Assembly (NCBI RefSeq): GCF_014638915.1
Contig: NZ_BMFQ01000001.1
Span: 1,315,142-1,379,141 of the forward strand
Length of the DNA stretch: 64,000 nt
Direction: 5' to 3'
DNA from: Xanthomarina arctica
Lineage (GTDB): Bacteria; Bacteroidota; Bacteroidia; Flavobacteriales; Flavobacteriaceae
The notes under the pieces are model-generated. The model was not told the DNA's origin, searched no databases, and worked only from the letters and a program-made list of their open reading frames with translations. Shown here piece by piece: positions 15,504-24,557 of the stretch (positions are counted from its first letter, which is position 1; each line of letters starts with the position of its first letter). Position numbers and translations under genes: made by a program.

Positions 15504-16943
15504 TCAGTATTTTATACAAACATTCTTAGCTTCCGTAAAAAAGCGTAAGGCTTCAAAACCACCTTCACGTCCAACACCTGAAGCTTTTACGCCTCCAAAA
15601 GGTGTTCTTAAATCTCGCATCATCCAGGTGTTTACCCAAACTATTCCAGCTTGTAATTGGTTGCTCATCCTCATGGTGCGTTTTAAGTTGTTTGTCCAAA
15701 GTGTTGCCGATAGACCGTATTTTACTTTGTTTGCCATTTCTAATACTTCATCTTCATTATTAAAAGGCATGATGGTTACAACAGGTCCAAAAATTTCTTC
15801 TTGATTGACGCGACAATTATCATTTGGAACTTCAATAACCGTTGGCTCCAAATAATAACCGTTTTCAAAACCTTTAACAACGACTTTATTTCCACCGCAT
15901 AAAATAATTCCGTTTTCTTCTTTTGCAATGTTGATGTATTCCATCACTTTTTCCAAATGTGGTTTTGATACTAAAGCTCCAATGTTTGTTGAGGCTTCCG
16001 AAGGGTGTCCAACTTTGAGTGCTTTTATTTTTGCAACGAAATCTTTTTTGAATTTTTCATAAATGGAAGCTTCTACAAAAATGCGACTTCCACATAAACA
16101 AATCTGACCTTGATTAGCAAACGATGAACGGACAGTAGTTTCTAGCATATCATCATAATCACAATCTGCAAAAATGATGTTTGGATTTTTCCCGCCCAAT
16201 TCCAATGATAATTTTTTAAACATAGGTGCTGCTACTCTTGCAATATGTGCTCCTGTGGCAGTCCCTCCGGTAAAGGAAATGGCTTTAATGTCTGGATGCT
16301 CAATAATGGCTTGTCCTGTTGAGGTTCCTAATCCATGAACGATATTTAAGACACCTTTAGGTAAACCTGCTTGGTTGCAAATGTCGCCTAATAAATAAGC
16401 CGTCATAGGTGTGACTTCACTAGGTTTAGCAACCACACAATTTCCGGCAGCAAGAGCTGGAGCTATTTTCCAAGTAAATAAGTAAAGAGGAAGGTTCCAT
16501 GGTGAAATGCAACCAACAACTCCAATAGGTTGACGCAAGGTATAATTAATAGCGTTTTGACCAATACTCTCATGACTTTCGCTAGAGAATTGCGTAATAG
16601 CATTTCCAAAGAAACGAAAGTTGCTTGCTGCTCTTGGAATATCGACAGCTTTGGCTAAGGAAATTGGTTTGCCATTGTCCTTACTTTCAGCTTCTGCAAA
16701 ACGTTGTAAGTTGGTTTCTAATAATTCAGAAATCTTTATTAGAATTCTGCTTCGTTCTTCCAAAGTGGTTTGGGACCAACTTGGGAAAGCTGTCTTTGCG
16801 GCAGTGTATGCATTTTCTACATCTTCTTTAGTGGAGTTTGGAATTTGTCCGTAAACCTCTCCAGTTGCCGGGCAATAATTATCAATCCATTCATTAGAAA
16901 TGGGATTTGAAAATTGTCCGTTTATGTAGTTTTTAATAGTCAT
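15504..16943 (-). CDS. amnC: 2-aminomuconate 6-semialdehyde dehydrogenase-like aldehyde dehydrogenase
   Basis: An NAD-dependent ALDH, predicted to oxidise 2-aminomuconate semialdehyde (the ACMSD product) to 2-aminomuconate. The 479-aa protein has the full ALDH set: Asn150 in SPWNLP, Glu248 in LELGGKNP, catalytic Cys282 in NQGQICLCGSR, and EEIFGPVV near the end. The chemistry is assigned from its place between HAAO/ACMSD and the aminomuconate deaminase; sequence alone would also fit betaine or hydroxymuconic semialdehyde dehydrogenases, which are close relatives. Confidence 0.88.
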   Translation of the reverse strand: MTIKNYINGQFSNPISNEWIDNYCPATGEVYGQIPNSTKEDVENAYTAAKTAFPSWSQTTLEERSRILIKISELLETNLQRFAEAESKDNGKPISLAKAVDIPRAASNFRFFGNAITQFSSESHESIGQNAINYTLRQPIGVVGCISPWNLPLYLFTWKIAPALAAGNCVVAKPSEVTPMTAYLLGDICNQAGLPKGVLNIVHGLGTSTGQAIIEHPDIKAISFTGGTATGAHIARVAAPMFKKLSLELGGKNPNIIFADCDYDDMLETTVRSSFANQGQICLCGSRIFVEASIYEKFKKDFVAKIKALKVGHPSEASTNIGALVSKPHLEKVMEYINIAKEENGIILCGGNKVVVKGFENGYYLEPTVIEVPNDNCRVNQEEIFGPVVTIMPFNNEDEVLEMANKVKYGLSATLWTNNLKRTMRMSNQLQAGIVWVNTWMMRDLRTPFGGVKASGVGREGGFEALRFFTEAKNVCIKY

Positions 16944-16995
16944 TTCTATTTATAAATAATAGACATAAGAAAGAAGCTTCTTGAGTCTTGATTCT

Positions 16996-17433
16996 TTAAT
17001 CTTGTTTCTTAAAAGCCATCACCTTAATCTCCACAACCAAATCTGGATGAGGTAATTGATGTACTGCAACAGTTGTTCTAGTTGGTCCAGTTTCCTTGTC
17101 AAAAAACTCAGCATAGGCTTTGTTATAACCTGCAAAATCATTCATGTTTACTAAAAAGGAAGTAACATCTACGACATCTTTTATACTTGCACCAACCTTT
17201 TTAAGGTTCGTGTCTATGTTTTTTAAAACCTCACGAGTTTGTACTTCTGCGTTTAAATGTTTTGTTCCCATCTCGTCAATAATATCTACTCCAGCAATGG
17301 TATTGTCTGCTCTTCGAGAACTTGTTCCTGAAACAAAAATGAAATCGCCCACTTGTTTTACGTGTGGATAAGCTCCTCTTGGGGTTACATTAGTTCCAGC
17401 CGAAGCAGCACTTTCTTCTTTATCTTTGTTCAT
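16996..17433 (-). CDS. amnD: 2-aminomuconate deaminase-like RidA family protein
   Basis: A 145-aa RidA/YjgF-fold enamine deaminase, predicted to hydrolyse 2-aminomuconate to 4-oxalocrotonate and ammonia. Visible motifs are the ARG-like [19 protein letters not shown] and the conserved Arg119 in GPTRTTVAV. The N-terminal extension ([15 protein letters not shown]) differs from the general RidA group and matches aminomuconate deaminases. It lies 5 bp after kmo and 52 bp before the dehydrogenase. Confidence 0.88.
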   Translation of the reverse strand: MNKDKEESAASAGTNVTPRGAYPHVKQVGDFIFVSGTSSRRADNTIAGVDIIDEMGTKHLNAEVQTREVLKNIDTNLKKVGASIKDVVDVTSFLVNMNDFAGYNKAYAEFFDKETGPTRTTVAVHQLPHPDLVVEIKVMAFKKQD

Positions 17434-17438
17434 ATTTA

Positions 17439-18854
17439 TTATTTTTTTAATCCAGCAATTTGATCGTCTTCTAAAATGGCTTCCGTTGCTGTTTTTACTT
17501 TTTCTAAAGTGTTTTTTAAAGTTTCATTTGTCATATCGTTCACAGATGAAATATCGCCATCTGCTAACATATTTAAAATAGCCTTGTCTTGTGCACGACC
17601 TCTTAGCATAGCTTCTCTATATCCAATATTTTCATTGAAGGTAACCAAAGAATATTTTGAGGAATAATCATTTGGAAAGGTCTTTTCAAAAGCCATTTCT
17701 AAACTTCGTTTTTCTCTGAAATTCGCATGATTGACATGTCCTTTCATTTCATGAAAATTATCAATAGCAAGGTCTGCAATAGCGTCTGTATCTTTTTTGC
17801 GAGATTTTTCATAAACTTCAAAGATGGTTTCCCAATCTGGATGTCCTTGGTCTAAAACTTTATCAAATTCCGTAACATCTTCAAAAGAAGCGTTCATTCC
17901 TTGTCCGTAAAAAGGAACAATAGCATGTGCTGCATCTCCCATTAAAAGGGTGTTTCCTTTATAATGCCAAGGAGAACATTTTACAGTTCCTAAAGGTGAT
18001 GTAGGGTTTTCAAAAAAGTCATCGACTAGATTTGGCATCAGTTCTAGCGCGTCTTTAAAGTTTTTTGAAAAGAATTCTAGAACGCGTTCTTTAGTCGTTA
18101 GGTTATTGAAATTATATTCCCCTTCATCAAAACTTAAAAATAAAGTTACCGTAAAACTGCCGTCTAAATTTGGGAGGGCTATAAGCATAAAGGCTTCTCT
18201 TCCCCAAATGTGTAATGCGTTTTTGTAAGTTTTATAACCGCCATTTTCAGCTGGAAGGATACTTAATTCTTTGTAGCCATGAGTTAGATAATTTTGAGAA
18301 AAACTGAATAAGAATTTTTTACCCAGATAATAACTTTGTCGCATGGCCGAACCTGCACCATCAGTTGCGAAAATAGCATCGGCATCTTCTACAAATTCTG
18401 CACTAGTGATGTAATCTTTAAAAAGTGCTGTGGTATTTTCAAAATCAACCGATTTACATTTTTGATTAAAATGAATTTTTACATTTTCATGTTTTTCGGC
18501 TTCATCCAATAATAAAGCATTTAATTGACCCCGAGAAATGGAGTTAATATATTCATGTTCTCGTCCGCTGTATGGGGCTAACATGGTATTACCTTCTAGA
18601 TCGTGAAGCATGCGTCCATTCATTGGAATACACAAAGGTTTCACCAATTCTTCAAGTCCAACTAATTTTATTGCTTTGATACCACGATCTGAAAATGCTA
18701 GATTTATGGAACGACCAGCAGAAATGTCTACTTTTCGTAAATCGGGACGCATTTCCATAACCGTTACGTTATAACCTCTTTGACCTAAGCGTAAAGCCAA
18801 TAAGCTTCCGCAAAGTCCAGCGCCAATAATGAGTATATTTTGTTGTTTATGCAT
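17439..18854 (-). CDS. kmo: Kynurenine 3-monooxygenase
   Basis: A flavoprotein hydroxylase converting kynurenine to 3-hydroxykynurenine with NADPH and O2. The 471-aa protein has the FAD dinucleotide fold [20 protein letters not shown] (about 7-26), the second FAD motif [19 protein letters not shown] (about 305-323) and the substrate-side segment near [14 protein letters not shown]. It has no C-terminal membrane helix, unlike the mitochondrial enzyme, and is probably cytosolic. Its start overlaps the upstream membrane-protein gene by 8 nt. Confidence 0.95.
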   Translation of the reverse strand: MHKQQNILIIGAGLCGSLLALRLGQRGYNVTVMEMRPDLRKVDISAGRSINLAFSDRGIKAIKLVGLEELVKPLCIPMNGRMLHDLEGNTMLAPYSGREHEYINSISRGQLNALLLDEAEKHENVKIHFNQKCKSVDFENTTALFKDYITSAEFVEDADAIFATDGAGSAMRQSYYLGKKFLFSFSQNYLTHGYKELSILPAENGGYKTYKNALHIWGREAFMLIALPNLDGSFTVTLFLSFDEGEYNFNNLTTKERVLEFFSKNFKDALELMPNLVDDFFENPTSPLGTVKCSPWHYKGNTLLMGDAAHAIVPFYGQGMNASFEDVTEFDKVLDQGHPDWETIFEVYEKSRKKDTDAIADLAIDNFHEMKGHVNHANFREKRSLEMAFEKTFPNDYSSKYSLVTFNENIGYREAMLRGRAQDKAILNMLADGDISSVNDMTNETLKNTLEKVKTATEAILEDDQIAGLKK

Positions 18855-19407
18855 GCATTCTTTTTCTTAAAATTTGTATTCTCATTCTGTGGTGTCTCTG
18901 TAAAATTATTGGATATAAATTTCCTAATATATTTATTAATAAAGTAAGTATCGCTAATTTAATTAAGCCTAAAATAATGAAATAAATACAGACTGCAGTA
19001 ATAATTACAAATGGAATTAAATGCCCGAATTCAGATTTCTTGGATTGAATATCTAATGTTTTAATGCCTTCCAAGGTGCCATCAAAATATCTTTTTCTTT
19101 GATTCTTATTTCTCCAAAAAGTGGCTAATAAAAAATCTCGAAAATAATCTACTTTCATCAAAGCAAATACTTTTTTCAATTTTTTGGTGTTTGTAACCTT
19201 ATAATATGAGGAAGGGATTAAGTTTTGTGTTGGTAAAGCAAATCCTAAAAAAGCGAAAACACCGGTGATAAATAAATTAACTAAAAAAGCCACTAAGCCA
19301 ATAGACAACCAAGTTTTTAACTCTATGTGGATTATATAATTTAGTAAACTAATGGATTGCCATAATAAAAACAGAGAAGCAACAAGTAAGATGAATTTTT
19401 TTACCAT
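18847..19407 (-). CDS. Four-helix membrane protein, CrtO (glycosyl-diaponeurosporenoate acyltransferase)-like
   Basis: A 186-aa integral membrane protein with hydrophobic segments at about 4-24, 33-57, 130-148 and 148-165. The terminal NLYPIILQRHHRMRIQ resembles the NxYPIxLQRxNRxR signature that I associate with CrtO-type acyltransferases, but the assignment is tentative. It sits between kynU and kmo with an 8-nt overlap to kmo, so it is co-expressed with tryptophan catabolism. A transporter is unlikely with so few helices. Its role in the pathway, if any, is unknown. Confidence 0.6.
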   Translation of the reverse strand: MVKKFILLVASLFLLWQSISLLNYIIHIELKTWLSIGLVAFLVNLFITGVFAFLGFALPTQNLIPSSYYKVTNTKKLKKVFALMKVDYFRDFLLATFWRNKNQRKRYFDGTLEGIKTLDIQSKKSEFGHLIPFVIITAVCIYFIILGLIKLAILTLLINILGNLYPIILQRHHRMRIQILRKRMHA

Positions 19408-19434
19408 TTTTATTTCTGTTTTAATACATGCCTT

Positions 19435-20700
19435 TTACAAAAGTGTTCTAAGAGTTTCAGTCATTCTATACACATCTTCAAACGTGTTATATAGAGGAAT
19501 AGGAGCACAACGTATCACGTCTGGTTCTCTCCAATCGGTAATTATGTTGGCTTCAGTTAATTTTTTATGTAAATTTTTATCAGCATCTTTAACTTGAATA
19601 GAAAGCTGACAACCTCTTTCTTTAGGATTTGAAGGCGTAATGATTTTAATCTTATCGTTATTTAATTCGTTGATTAAAAACTCAAAATAACCAGTTAGTT
19701 TTTCAGATTTTTCTCGAATGGCATCCATGCCCACTTCATTAAACATATCTAAAGATGCTTTAATGGCAGCCATAGACAAAATTGGGGGATTACTAAGTTG
19801 CCATCCTTCCGCTCCTGGAATAACATCCAAGGGTTGACGCATATTAAAGCGAGTCGATTTATTATGACTCCACCAGCCAGCAAAACGTTTTAGTTTTTTA
19901 TTATGTGCATGTTTTTCATGAACAAATAAACCACCTAAACTTCCCGGACCGGAATTTAAATATTTATAAGTACACCAAGCGGCGAAATCTACTCCAGAAT
20001 CATGAAGTTCTGGTTTGATATTTCCCACGCCATGTGCTAAATCTATTCCAACCATACAGTTTTTTGCATGACCTAATTCTGCTATTTTCTTAATGTCTAA
20101 ATATTGTCCTGTGTAATAATTAACACCTCCAATTAGTAGTAACGCAATTTCATCTCCTTGTTCTTCAAGTATGGTTTCTAAATCTTCAATATTTAAAAGT
20201 TCTTCACCTTGTCTTGGTTTCCATTCAATCACTCCATCTTTAGCATCATACCCATGAAATTCTAATTGAGTTTGAACCGCATATCTGTCTGAAGGAAAGG
20301 CATCACTTTCAATAACAATTTTATATTTTGTTTTGGTAGGTTGGTAAAACGAAACCATTAACAAATGAAGATTGGTAGTTAAGGTATTCATGATAACGAC
20401 CTCAATAGGTTTTGCGCCAACAACTTTAGCCATGGCCTCTGTTAAGAATTCATGGTATGGCATCCAAGGGTTTTTAGCTTCAAAATGTCCTTCTACTCCA
20501 AAATTTGCCCAATCGTCTAATTCTTGTTGAATGTATTTTTGGGTGCTTTTTGGCTGTAAACCAAGAGAGTTTCCGGTAAAGTATAACCAATCATTTCCTT
20601 CCTTATTTTTTGGAATGTGAAATTGATCTCTAAAAGTGGATAATGGATCGTTTTTGTCTTGTTCTCTTGCGTATTCAAGACCTAATTTGTAGTTGGACAA
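19435..20700 (-). CDS. kynU: Kynureninase
   Basis: A PLP enzyme that cleaves 3-hydroxykynurenine (or kynurenine) to 3-hydroxyanthranilate and alanine. The PLP lysine lies in AWCTYKYLNSGPGSLGG, with the Asp of VGIDLAHGVGN upstream and GNSLGLQPKS near the N-terminus. The frame is open to TTG codons at 20727 and 20724, but both touch the -7 box at 20725-20732; TTG at 20700 (MSNYKLGLEYAREQD, 421 aa) leaves a normal 24-nt leader and is preferred. It is the first gene of the kynurenine operon. Confidence 0.95.
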   Translation of the reverse strand: MSNYKLGLEYAREQDKNDPLSTFRDQFHIPKNKEGNDWLYFTGNSLGLQPKSTQKYIQQELDDWANFGVEGHFEAKNPWMPYHEFLTEAMAKVVGAKPIEVVIMNTLTTNLHLLMVSFYQPTKTKYKIVIESDAFPSDRYAVQTQLEFHGYDAKDGVIEWKPRQGEELLNIEDLETILEEQGDEIALLLIGGVNYYTGQYLDIKKIAELGHAKNCMVGIDLAHGVGNIKPELHDSGVDFAAWCTYKYLNSGPGSLGGLFVHEKHAHNKKLKRFAGWWSHNKSTRFNMRQPLDVIPGAEGWQLSNPPILSMAAIKASLDMFNEVGMDAIREKSEKLTGYFEFLINELNNDKIKIITPSNPKERGCQLSIQVKDADKNLHKKLTEANIITDWREPDVIRCAPIPLYNTFEDVYRMTETLRTLL

Positions 20701-20724
20701 AGTGAACTGTTTTTCGGTTTCCAA

Positions 20725-20732
20725 CAAAAATA
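20725..20732 (-). promoter_or_regulatory. -7 promoter box (TATTTTTG) of the kynurenine operon
   Basis: TATTTTTG on the minus strand matches TAnnTTTG and would start the kynU-to-methyltransferase transcript. No operator was recognised. Confidence 0.55.
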
Positions 20733-20815
20733 AGAATTATAATTTTAGGAAGGAAGCCTTAAGGATGAGATAATTTAAATCTGTATTTTTTGTATATTTA
20801 ATAAAATATCAGGTT

Positions 20816-21235
20816 ATGGGTAAAACTAAAAATTATACAAACGAAGAAGTTACTATTGTTTGGGAACCAGAAAAATGCATTCATTCGGGGATTTGTGTGA
20901 GAGGTTTAGGAAATGTTTTTAAGCCTAAAGAAAAACCATGGATTAAAATTGAGGCTGCTAGTACGGACGAATTGATAAGACAAGTAAAAGCATGTCCTTC
21001 TGGAGCATTGAGTTTTTTTATGAATTCTGAAGGAGACAAAACAGCAGAAACTTTAGAAACAAAAGTTGAAGTTTTGGAAAATGGACCTTTATTGGTTTAT
21101 GGCACTTTGAAGGTTACCTACAAAGATGGGAGCAAAGAAGTTAAGGATAAAACAACTGCTTTTTGTAGATGTGGTTCGTCTAATAACAAACCCTTTTGTG
21201 ATGGAACCCATGTAAAAGAAAACTTTATTGGGTAA
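20816..21235 (+). CDS. Fer4_19 (YjdI-like) and CDGSH iron-sulfur two-domain protein
   Basis: A 139-aa cytosolic protein with two iron-sulfur modules. Residues about 10-68 form a divergent single-cluster ferredoxin-like domain (Cys21, Cys27, Cys60; CIHSGICVRG, ACPSGAL). Residues about 90-139 form a CDGSH domain binding a 2Fe-2S cluster by Cys117, Cys119, Cys128 and His132 (FCRCGSSNNKPFCDGTH). In E. coli YjdI has only the first part. Electron transfer or redox sensing is likely; the partner is unknown. It is divergent from kynU, 88 bp away, and followed by a strong hairpin. Confidence 0.88.
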   Translation: MGKTKNYTNEEVTIVWEPEKCIHSGICVRGLGNVFKPKEKPWIKIEAASTDELIRQVKACPSGALSFFMNSEGDKTAETLETKVEVLENGPLLVYGTLKVTYKDGSKEVKDKTTAFCRCGSSNNKPFCDGTHVKENFIG

Positions 21236-21240
21236 AAGAG

Positions 21241-21272
21241 AAAGTGCTTCAACTTGTTAGTTGAAGCACTTT
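21241..21272 (+). terminator. Hairpin after the Fer4_19-CDGSH gene
   Basis: A 14-bp perfect stem with 4-nt loop (21241-21254 with 21259-21272; AGTGCTTCAACT). It has no long T run beyond the stem, so it may be a weak terminator or mRNA-stabilising hairpin. Confidence 0.6.
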
Positions 21273-21342
21273 GAATATATATAGACGCATATTGCGGGAT
21301 ATTTACACTATATATACGTTTGTTTTATTATTTTGGATGTTT

Positions 21343-22017
21343 CTATTCTAATTCAATAGATACATTGGTGAAAAATAATTCCCAATTGCCATCTTCTTTT
21401 GCATGTTTTTGGGAAATTAAAATGTTTTTGAAATTGGTGTTATTCTCCCAAGTGGTTGTCATAGTTGGTTCTTTGGAATTTTCTTTTCTATAAGTCCATT
21501 CTTCAATAATATAATCGTTGTTATAATAAAAATCGTAAGCATCACCTGGGGTGTAACCTCCTTCATTAGAATAAGTAAGGGTTATTTTATTGAGTTCTTT
21601 TTTGCTTATTGGACTTATCTCCATTATCGGACTGGAAATACTAGTTCCTTCGTCCCAAATCAAATTAAAAGGCGCGAGTAACCAATACTTGTCATTTATA
21701 AAAGCCTTGTCAGAAGCCATATTCGTACTATCCAGTTTCGTTCTATTGTAATGAATGGTGTCCTTTTTTGAAATTAAAGTGACTTGGTTATTTTTTGGTT
21801 GCCAAATCCAAGAACGTTCAAAATGGGAACTGTCTTTATCTACATTAAAAGTGAAAGCAATCTCTTCAACCTTGTTCCAATGATCAATTCCATAGGCAAA
21901 GGTAATTTTTTCAGCTTCAGTGAGCGTCTTTTCTGGTTCTGAAACGTGTTCTTTTTTATCCGATTTACAAGATGAAAAGAGGAATAGAATACAAATAATA
22001 TAGCTCAGGTTTTTCAT
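21343..22017 (-). CDS. Lipoprotein of unknown function
   Basis: A 224-aa lipoprotein: hydrophobic signal and lipobox LFLFSSC with Cys17, then charged residues KSDKKE. The body is rich in aromatic and beta-prone segments (FAYGIDHWNKVEEIAFTFNVD, RSWIWQPKNNQVTL, DKYWLLAPFNLIWDEG). This pattern recalls a lipoprotein group with LolA/RseB-like folds, but no defining motif is visible. Probably attached to a membrane facing the periplasm. It stands alone between the iron-sulfur gene and a divergent methyltransferase. Confidence 0.65.
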   Translation of the reverse strand: MKNLSYIICILFLFSSCKSDKKEHVSEPEKTLTEAEKITFAYGIDHWNKVEEIAFTFNVDKDSSHFERSWIWQPKNNQVTLISKKDTIHYNRTKLDSTNMASDKAFINDKYWLLAPFNLIWDEGTSISSPIMEISPISKKELNKITLTYSNEGGYTPGDAYDFYYNNDYIIEEWTYRKENSKEPTMTTTWENNTNFKNILISQKHAKEDGNWELFFTNVSIELE

Positions 22018-22100
22018 AATCTTTATTAGCTAAGATAATAAAAACAGATCACTATAAAACACCTTTAAAAATTATATGATATCTTAGTTTCTTCAACTAT

Positions 22101-22907
22101 ATGACAATGAGTAAAAACGATTCTTATTTTAATGCAAATAAAGCTACTTGGAATGAAAAAGTAAAAATTCATTCAAAAAGCACTATGTACCAACTCGAAG
22201 ATTTTAAAAATGGAAAATCTTCGTTAATGCTATATGAAATAGAAGCTCTGGGAGATGTTAAAGGCAAAAGCCTGTTGCATTTGCAATGTCATTTTGGACA
22301 AGACACTTTAAGTTGGTGTCGGATGGGAGCAACTAGTGTTGGCGTTGATTTAAGTGATGAAGGGATTAAATTAGCAGAAGCGCTGAACGAAGAACTTCAG
22401 TTACACGCCAAATTTGTTTGTTGCAATGTATTGGATACGTCTAAACATATTTCAGAAACATTTGATATTGTTTTCACCAGTTATGGAGTGATTGGCTGGT
22501 TGCCAGATTTAAAACCTTGGGGAAAAATGATTGCTGAACGTTTAAATAAAGGTGGGACCTTTTACATGGTGGAATTTCACCCAATAGTTTGGATGTTCGA
22601 TTATTTAGAAAAGAAACCAGTTATGAAATACGGGTACATGCAAGACGAAGTGATTTATGAAGAATATGAAGGCACTTATGCCAATACAGAATCTAAAATG
22701 ATAAGCAAAGAGTACGGTTGGAACCATGGGTTAAGTGAAGTAATAAATGCTTTAACCGAAGCAGGTTTACATATAGACTATTTAAATGAATATGATGAAA
22801 GTCCGTATAACGTCTTGCCTGATTTAGTTGAAAATGAATCTGGTATGTTTGTAACTAAAGACAAATTATATCCTTTAATCTTTGAGATAAAAGCGACTAA
22901 AAAATAG
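22101..22907 (+). CDS. Class I SAM-dependent methyltransferase
   Basis: A 268-aa cytosolic methyltransferase. SAM motif I is SLLHLQCHFGQDTLSW (about 54-69), the acidic strand end is GVDLSDEGI, and motif IV region is FDIVFTSYGVIGWLPD. It belongs to a Bacteroidota group of small-molecule methyltransferases of unknown substrate. ATG at 22101 and 22107 are both possible starts; the second gives MSKNDSYFNANKATWN, typical of the group. Stands alone. Confidence 0.82.
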   Translation: MTMSKNDSYFNANKATWNEKVKIHSKSTMYQLEDFKNGKSSLMLYEIEALGDVKGKSLLHLQCHFGQDTLSWCRMGATSVGVDLSDEGIKLAEALNEELQLHAKFVCCNVLDTSKHISETFDIVFTSYGVIGWLPDLKPWGKMIAERLNKGGTFYMVEFHPIVWMFDYLEKKPVMKYGYMQDEVIYEEYEGTYANTESKMISKEYGWNHGLSEVINALTEAGLHIDYLNEYDESPYNVLPDLVENESGMFVTKDKLYPLIFEIKATKK

Positions 22908-22950
22908 ACCTTTGAAGTTTTTAAATCATAAAAAGACTAAATAATTTGTT

Positions 22951-22976
22951 TGTCATGCTGAGCCTGTCGAAGCCTC
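22951..22976. repeat. Palindromic element, family A, intergenic (GCTGAGCCTGTCGAAGC)
   Basis: The core GAGcctGTCGA with GCT/AGC arms and TGTCAT flank, 1 bp from the msrA stop codon. Confidence 0.65.
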
Positions 22977-22977
22977 T

Positions 22978-23649
22978 TTAATGATTATTCTTTTCTCCCA
23001 ATAACTCTGGAAACTTAGCTTTAAATTTATTCAATCTTGGAATAGATACATTCTGAATATATGGGTTTTCTGGATGAAGCTTTTCATAGTTTTGATGATA
23101 ATCTTCAGCCTTCCAGAATTTTTGAAAAGGATACACTTCCGCTGCAACAGGAGCATTTAGCTCTTTTGCTAGGGCATTCTTTTTAGAATCTATAATTTGT
23201 TTTTGCTCAACATTTTGATAAAAAATAATGGAGCGATATTGAGAGCCTTTATCTGGGCCTTGACCATTTACCTGAATGGGATTTTGAGATCCAAAATACA
23301 CATCTACTAAAGTAGCGAAACTAACAATTTTTGGATTGTAAATAACTTCAACAGCCTCGGCATGTCCTGTTTGCCCTGTATTACTAGATGCATATGTTGG
23401 GTTTTTAGTATGTCCGCCAGCATAGCCAGAAATTACTTCTTCCACACCATTTACGCTTTCATAAATAGCTTCTACACACCAAAAACAACCGCTAGCAAAA
23501 TAGGCTCGCGCTTCGCCATTATGTAAAGGGACTTCAATAGGTTCGGAGTTTATAACAGCTTGCTGATCTGATTTTTGTTGTGCCATGTTATTACAACTAA
23601 ACAATAAGGCTATTAAAAATGTAGGTAATATAGATTTTATGTGAAACAT
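22978..23649 (-). CDS. msrA: Exported peptide-methionine (S)-S-oxide reductase
   Basis: Repairs methionine S-sulfoxide. The 223-aa protein has an N-terminal lipoprotein-type signal (LLFSCNN, Cys19), so it probably acts outside the cytoplasm. The catalytic motif ASGCFWCVEAIY and the GYAGGHTKNPTY segment are intact, as is the late EDYHQNY. Apart from the GCFWC pair I see no C-terminal resolving cysteine, so reduction may use those two cysteines and an external thioredoxin-like partner. Length fits MsrA plus signal. Confidence 0.93.
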   Translation of the reverse strand: MFHIKSILPTFLIALLFSCNNMAQQKSDQQAVINSEPIEVPLHNGEARAYFASGCFWCVEAIYESVNGVEEVISGYAGGHTKNPTYASSNTGQTGHAEAVEVIYNPKIVSFATLVDVYFGSQNPIQVNGQGPDKGSQYRSIIFYQNVEQKQIIDSKKNALAKELNAPVAAEVYPFQKFWKAEDYHQNYEKLHPENPYIQNVSIPRLNKFKAKFPELLGEKNNH

Positions 23650-23722
23650 CGTGTTTTCCTTTTTTATATTTTGTCGGAAAAGAAGTGGAAAACTTATAAA
23701 ATATAAATAGAATTTTTAGAAT

Positions 23723-23751
23723 AAAAAAAGCCTTCATAAAATGAAGGCTTT
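23723..23751 (-). terminator. Terminator of the Nif3/coiled-coil gene pair
   Basis: The 10-bp stem AAAGCCTTCA/TGAAGGCTTT (23727-23736 with 23742-23751) has a 5-nt loop and a T run on the minus strand, 24 nt after the coiled-coil gene. Confidence 0.85.
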
Positions 23752-23774
23752 AAAATGTATATGTTTAAAAAGGA

Positions 23775-24554
23775 TTACAGTTTAGAAAACAGTTTGTCCA
23801 TTTTTACTTTTTGTTCTTCAGCCAAAGCTGCATCTACAAGAATACGACCACTGTGCTCATCTGTAATAATTTTTTTACGAGCAGCAATTTCCATTTGTAC
23901 TTGTGGTGGAATAGTAAAGAAAGAACCTCCAGAGGCACCTCTTTCAATGGCAACAACAGCAAGACCGTTTTTTACATTGGTTCTGATACGTGCATAAGCT
24001 TTTACTAAACGCTCTTCGATGTTTTCTTTATATTCATCAGATTTTTTAATTAAAGCTGTTTCTTCTTTTTCAGTTTCAGCTAAAATAGCATCTAATTCAC
24101 TCTTTTTATGCTTTAAGTGAGTTTGACGTGCTTTTCCGCGTTCTTTGGTTTCAGTAATAACTACTTTTTTCTGATCTATTTGAACCTTAAATTCTTTGAT
24201 GTTTTTATCAGCAAGTTCAATTTCTAATTCTTGGAATTCAATTTCCTTAGTAATAGAATTGTATTCTCTGTTATTTCTAACATTTTTTTGTTGTTCGCTG
24301 TATTTTTTTATTAACGCTTTAGATTCCTCAATTTGATTCTTTTTATCGTTAATTTGATTGTCTATAGACTCTAAGCTAGACTCTAATTTCTCTAATCTAG
24401 TGTTTAGTCCAGCAACTTCATCTTCTAAATCACGAACTTCTAAAGGAAGTTCTCCACGAACATTTCTAATTTCATCGATTCGAGAATCGATTAGTTGTAA
24501 GTCGTATAAATCTCTTAAACGCTCTTCTACAGTTGCTTCTTTCTTTTTTGCCAT
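23775..24554 (-). CDS. Coiled-coil protein of the C4 zinc-ribbon (zf-RING_7) family, without the cysteines
   Basis: A 259-aa protein made mostly of a long antiparallel coiled coil (about 15-185) and a short C-terminal domain. The family normally ends in a four-Cys zinc ribbon. Here the corresponding part reads IERGASGGSFFTIPPQVQ and ITDEHSGRILVD: the ribbon framework (GGSFF.IPPQ, GRIL) is retained while all four Cys are missing. The partner of Nif3 in many genomes, it follows that gene by 3 bp, so the two are co-translated. Function unknown. Confidence 0.85.
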   Translation of the reverse strand: MAKKKEATVEERLRDLYDLQLIDSRIDEIRNVRGELPLEVRDLEDEVAGLNTRLEKLESSLESIDNQINDKKNQIEESKALIKKYSEQQKNVRNNREYNSITKEIEFQELEIELADKNIKEFKVQIDQKKVVITETKERGKARQTHLKHKKSELDAILAETEKEETALIKKSDEYKENIEERLVKAYARIRTNVKNGLAVVAIERGASGGSFFTIPPQVQMEIAARKKIITDEHSGRILVDAALAEEQKVKMDKLFSKL

Positions 24555-24557
24555 AGT

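Noticed and set aside
15490-15804. 104-aa + strand ORF opposite the aldehyde dehydrogenase C-terminus
   Set aside because: Antisense shadow of a well-conserved gene, no motif.
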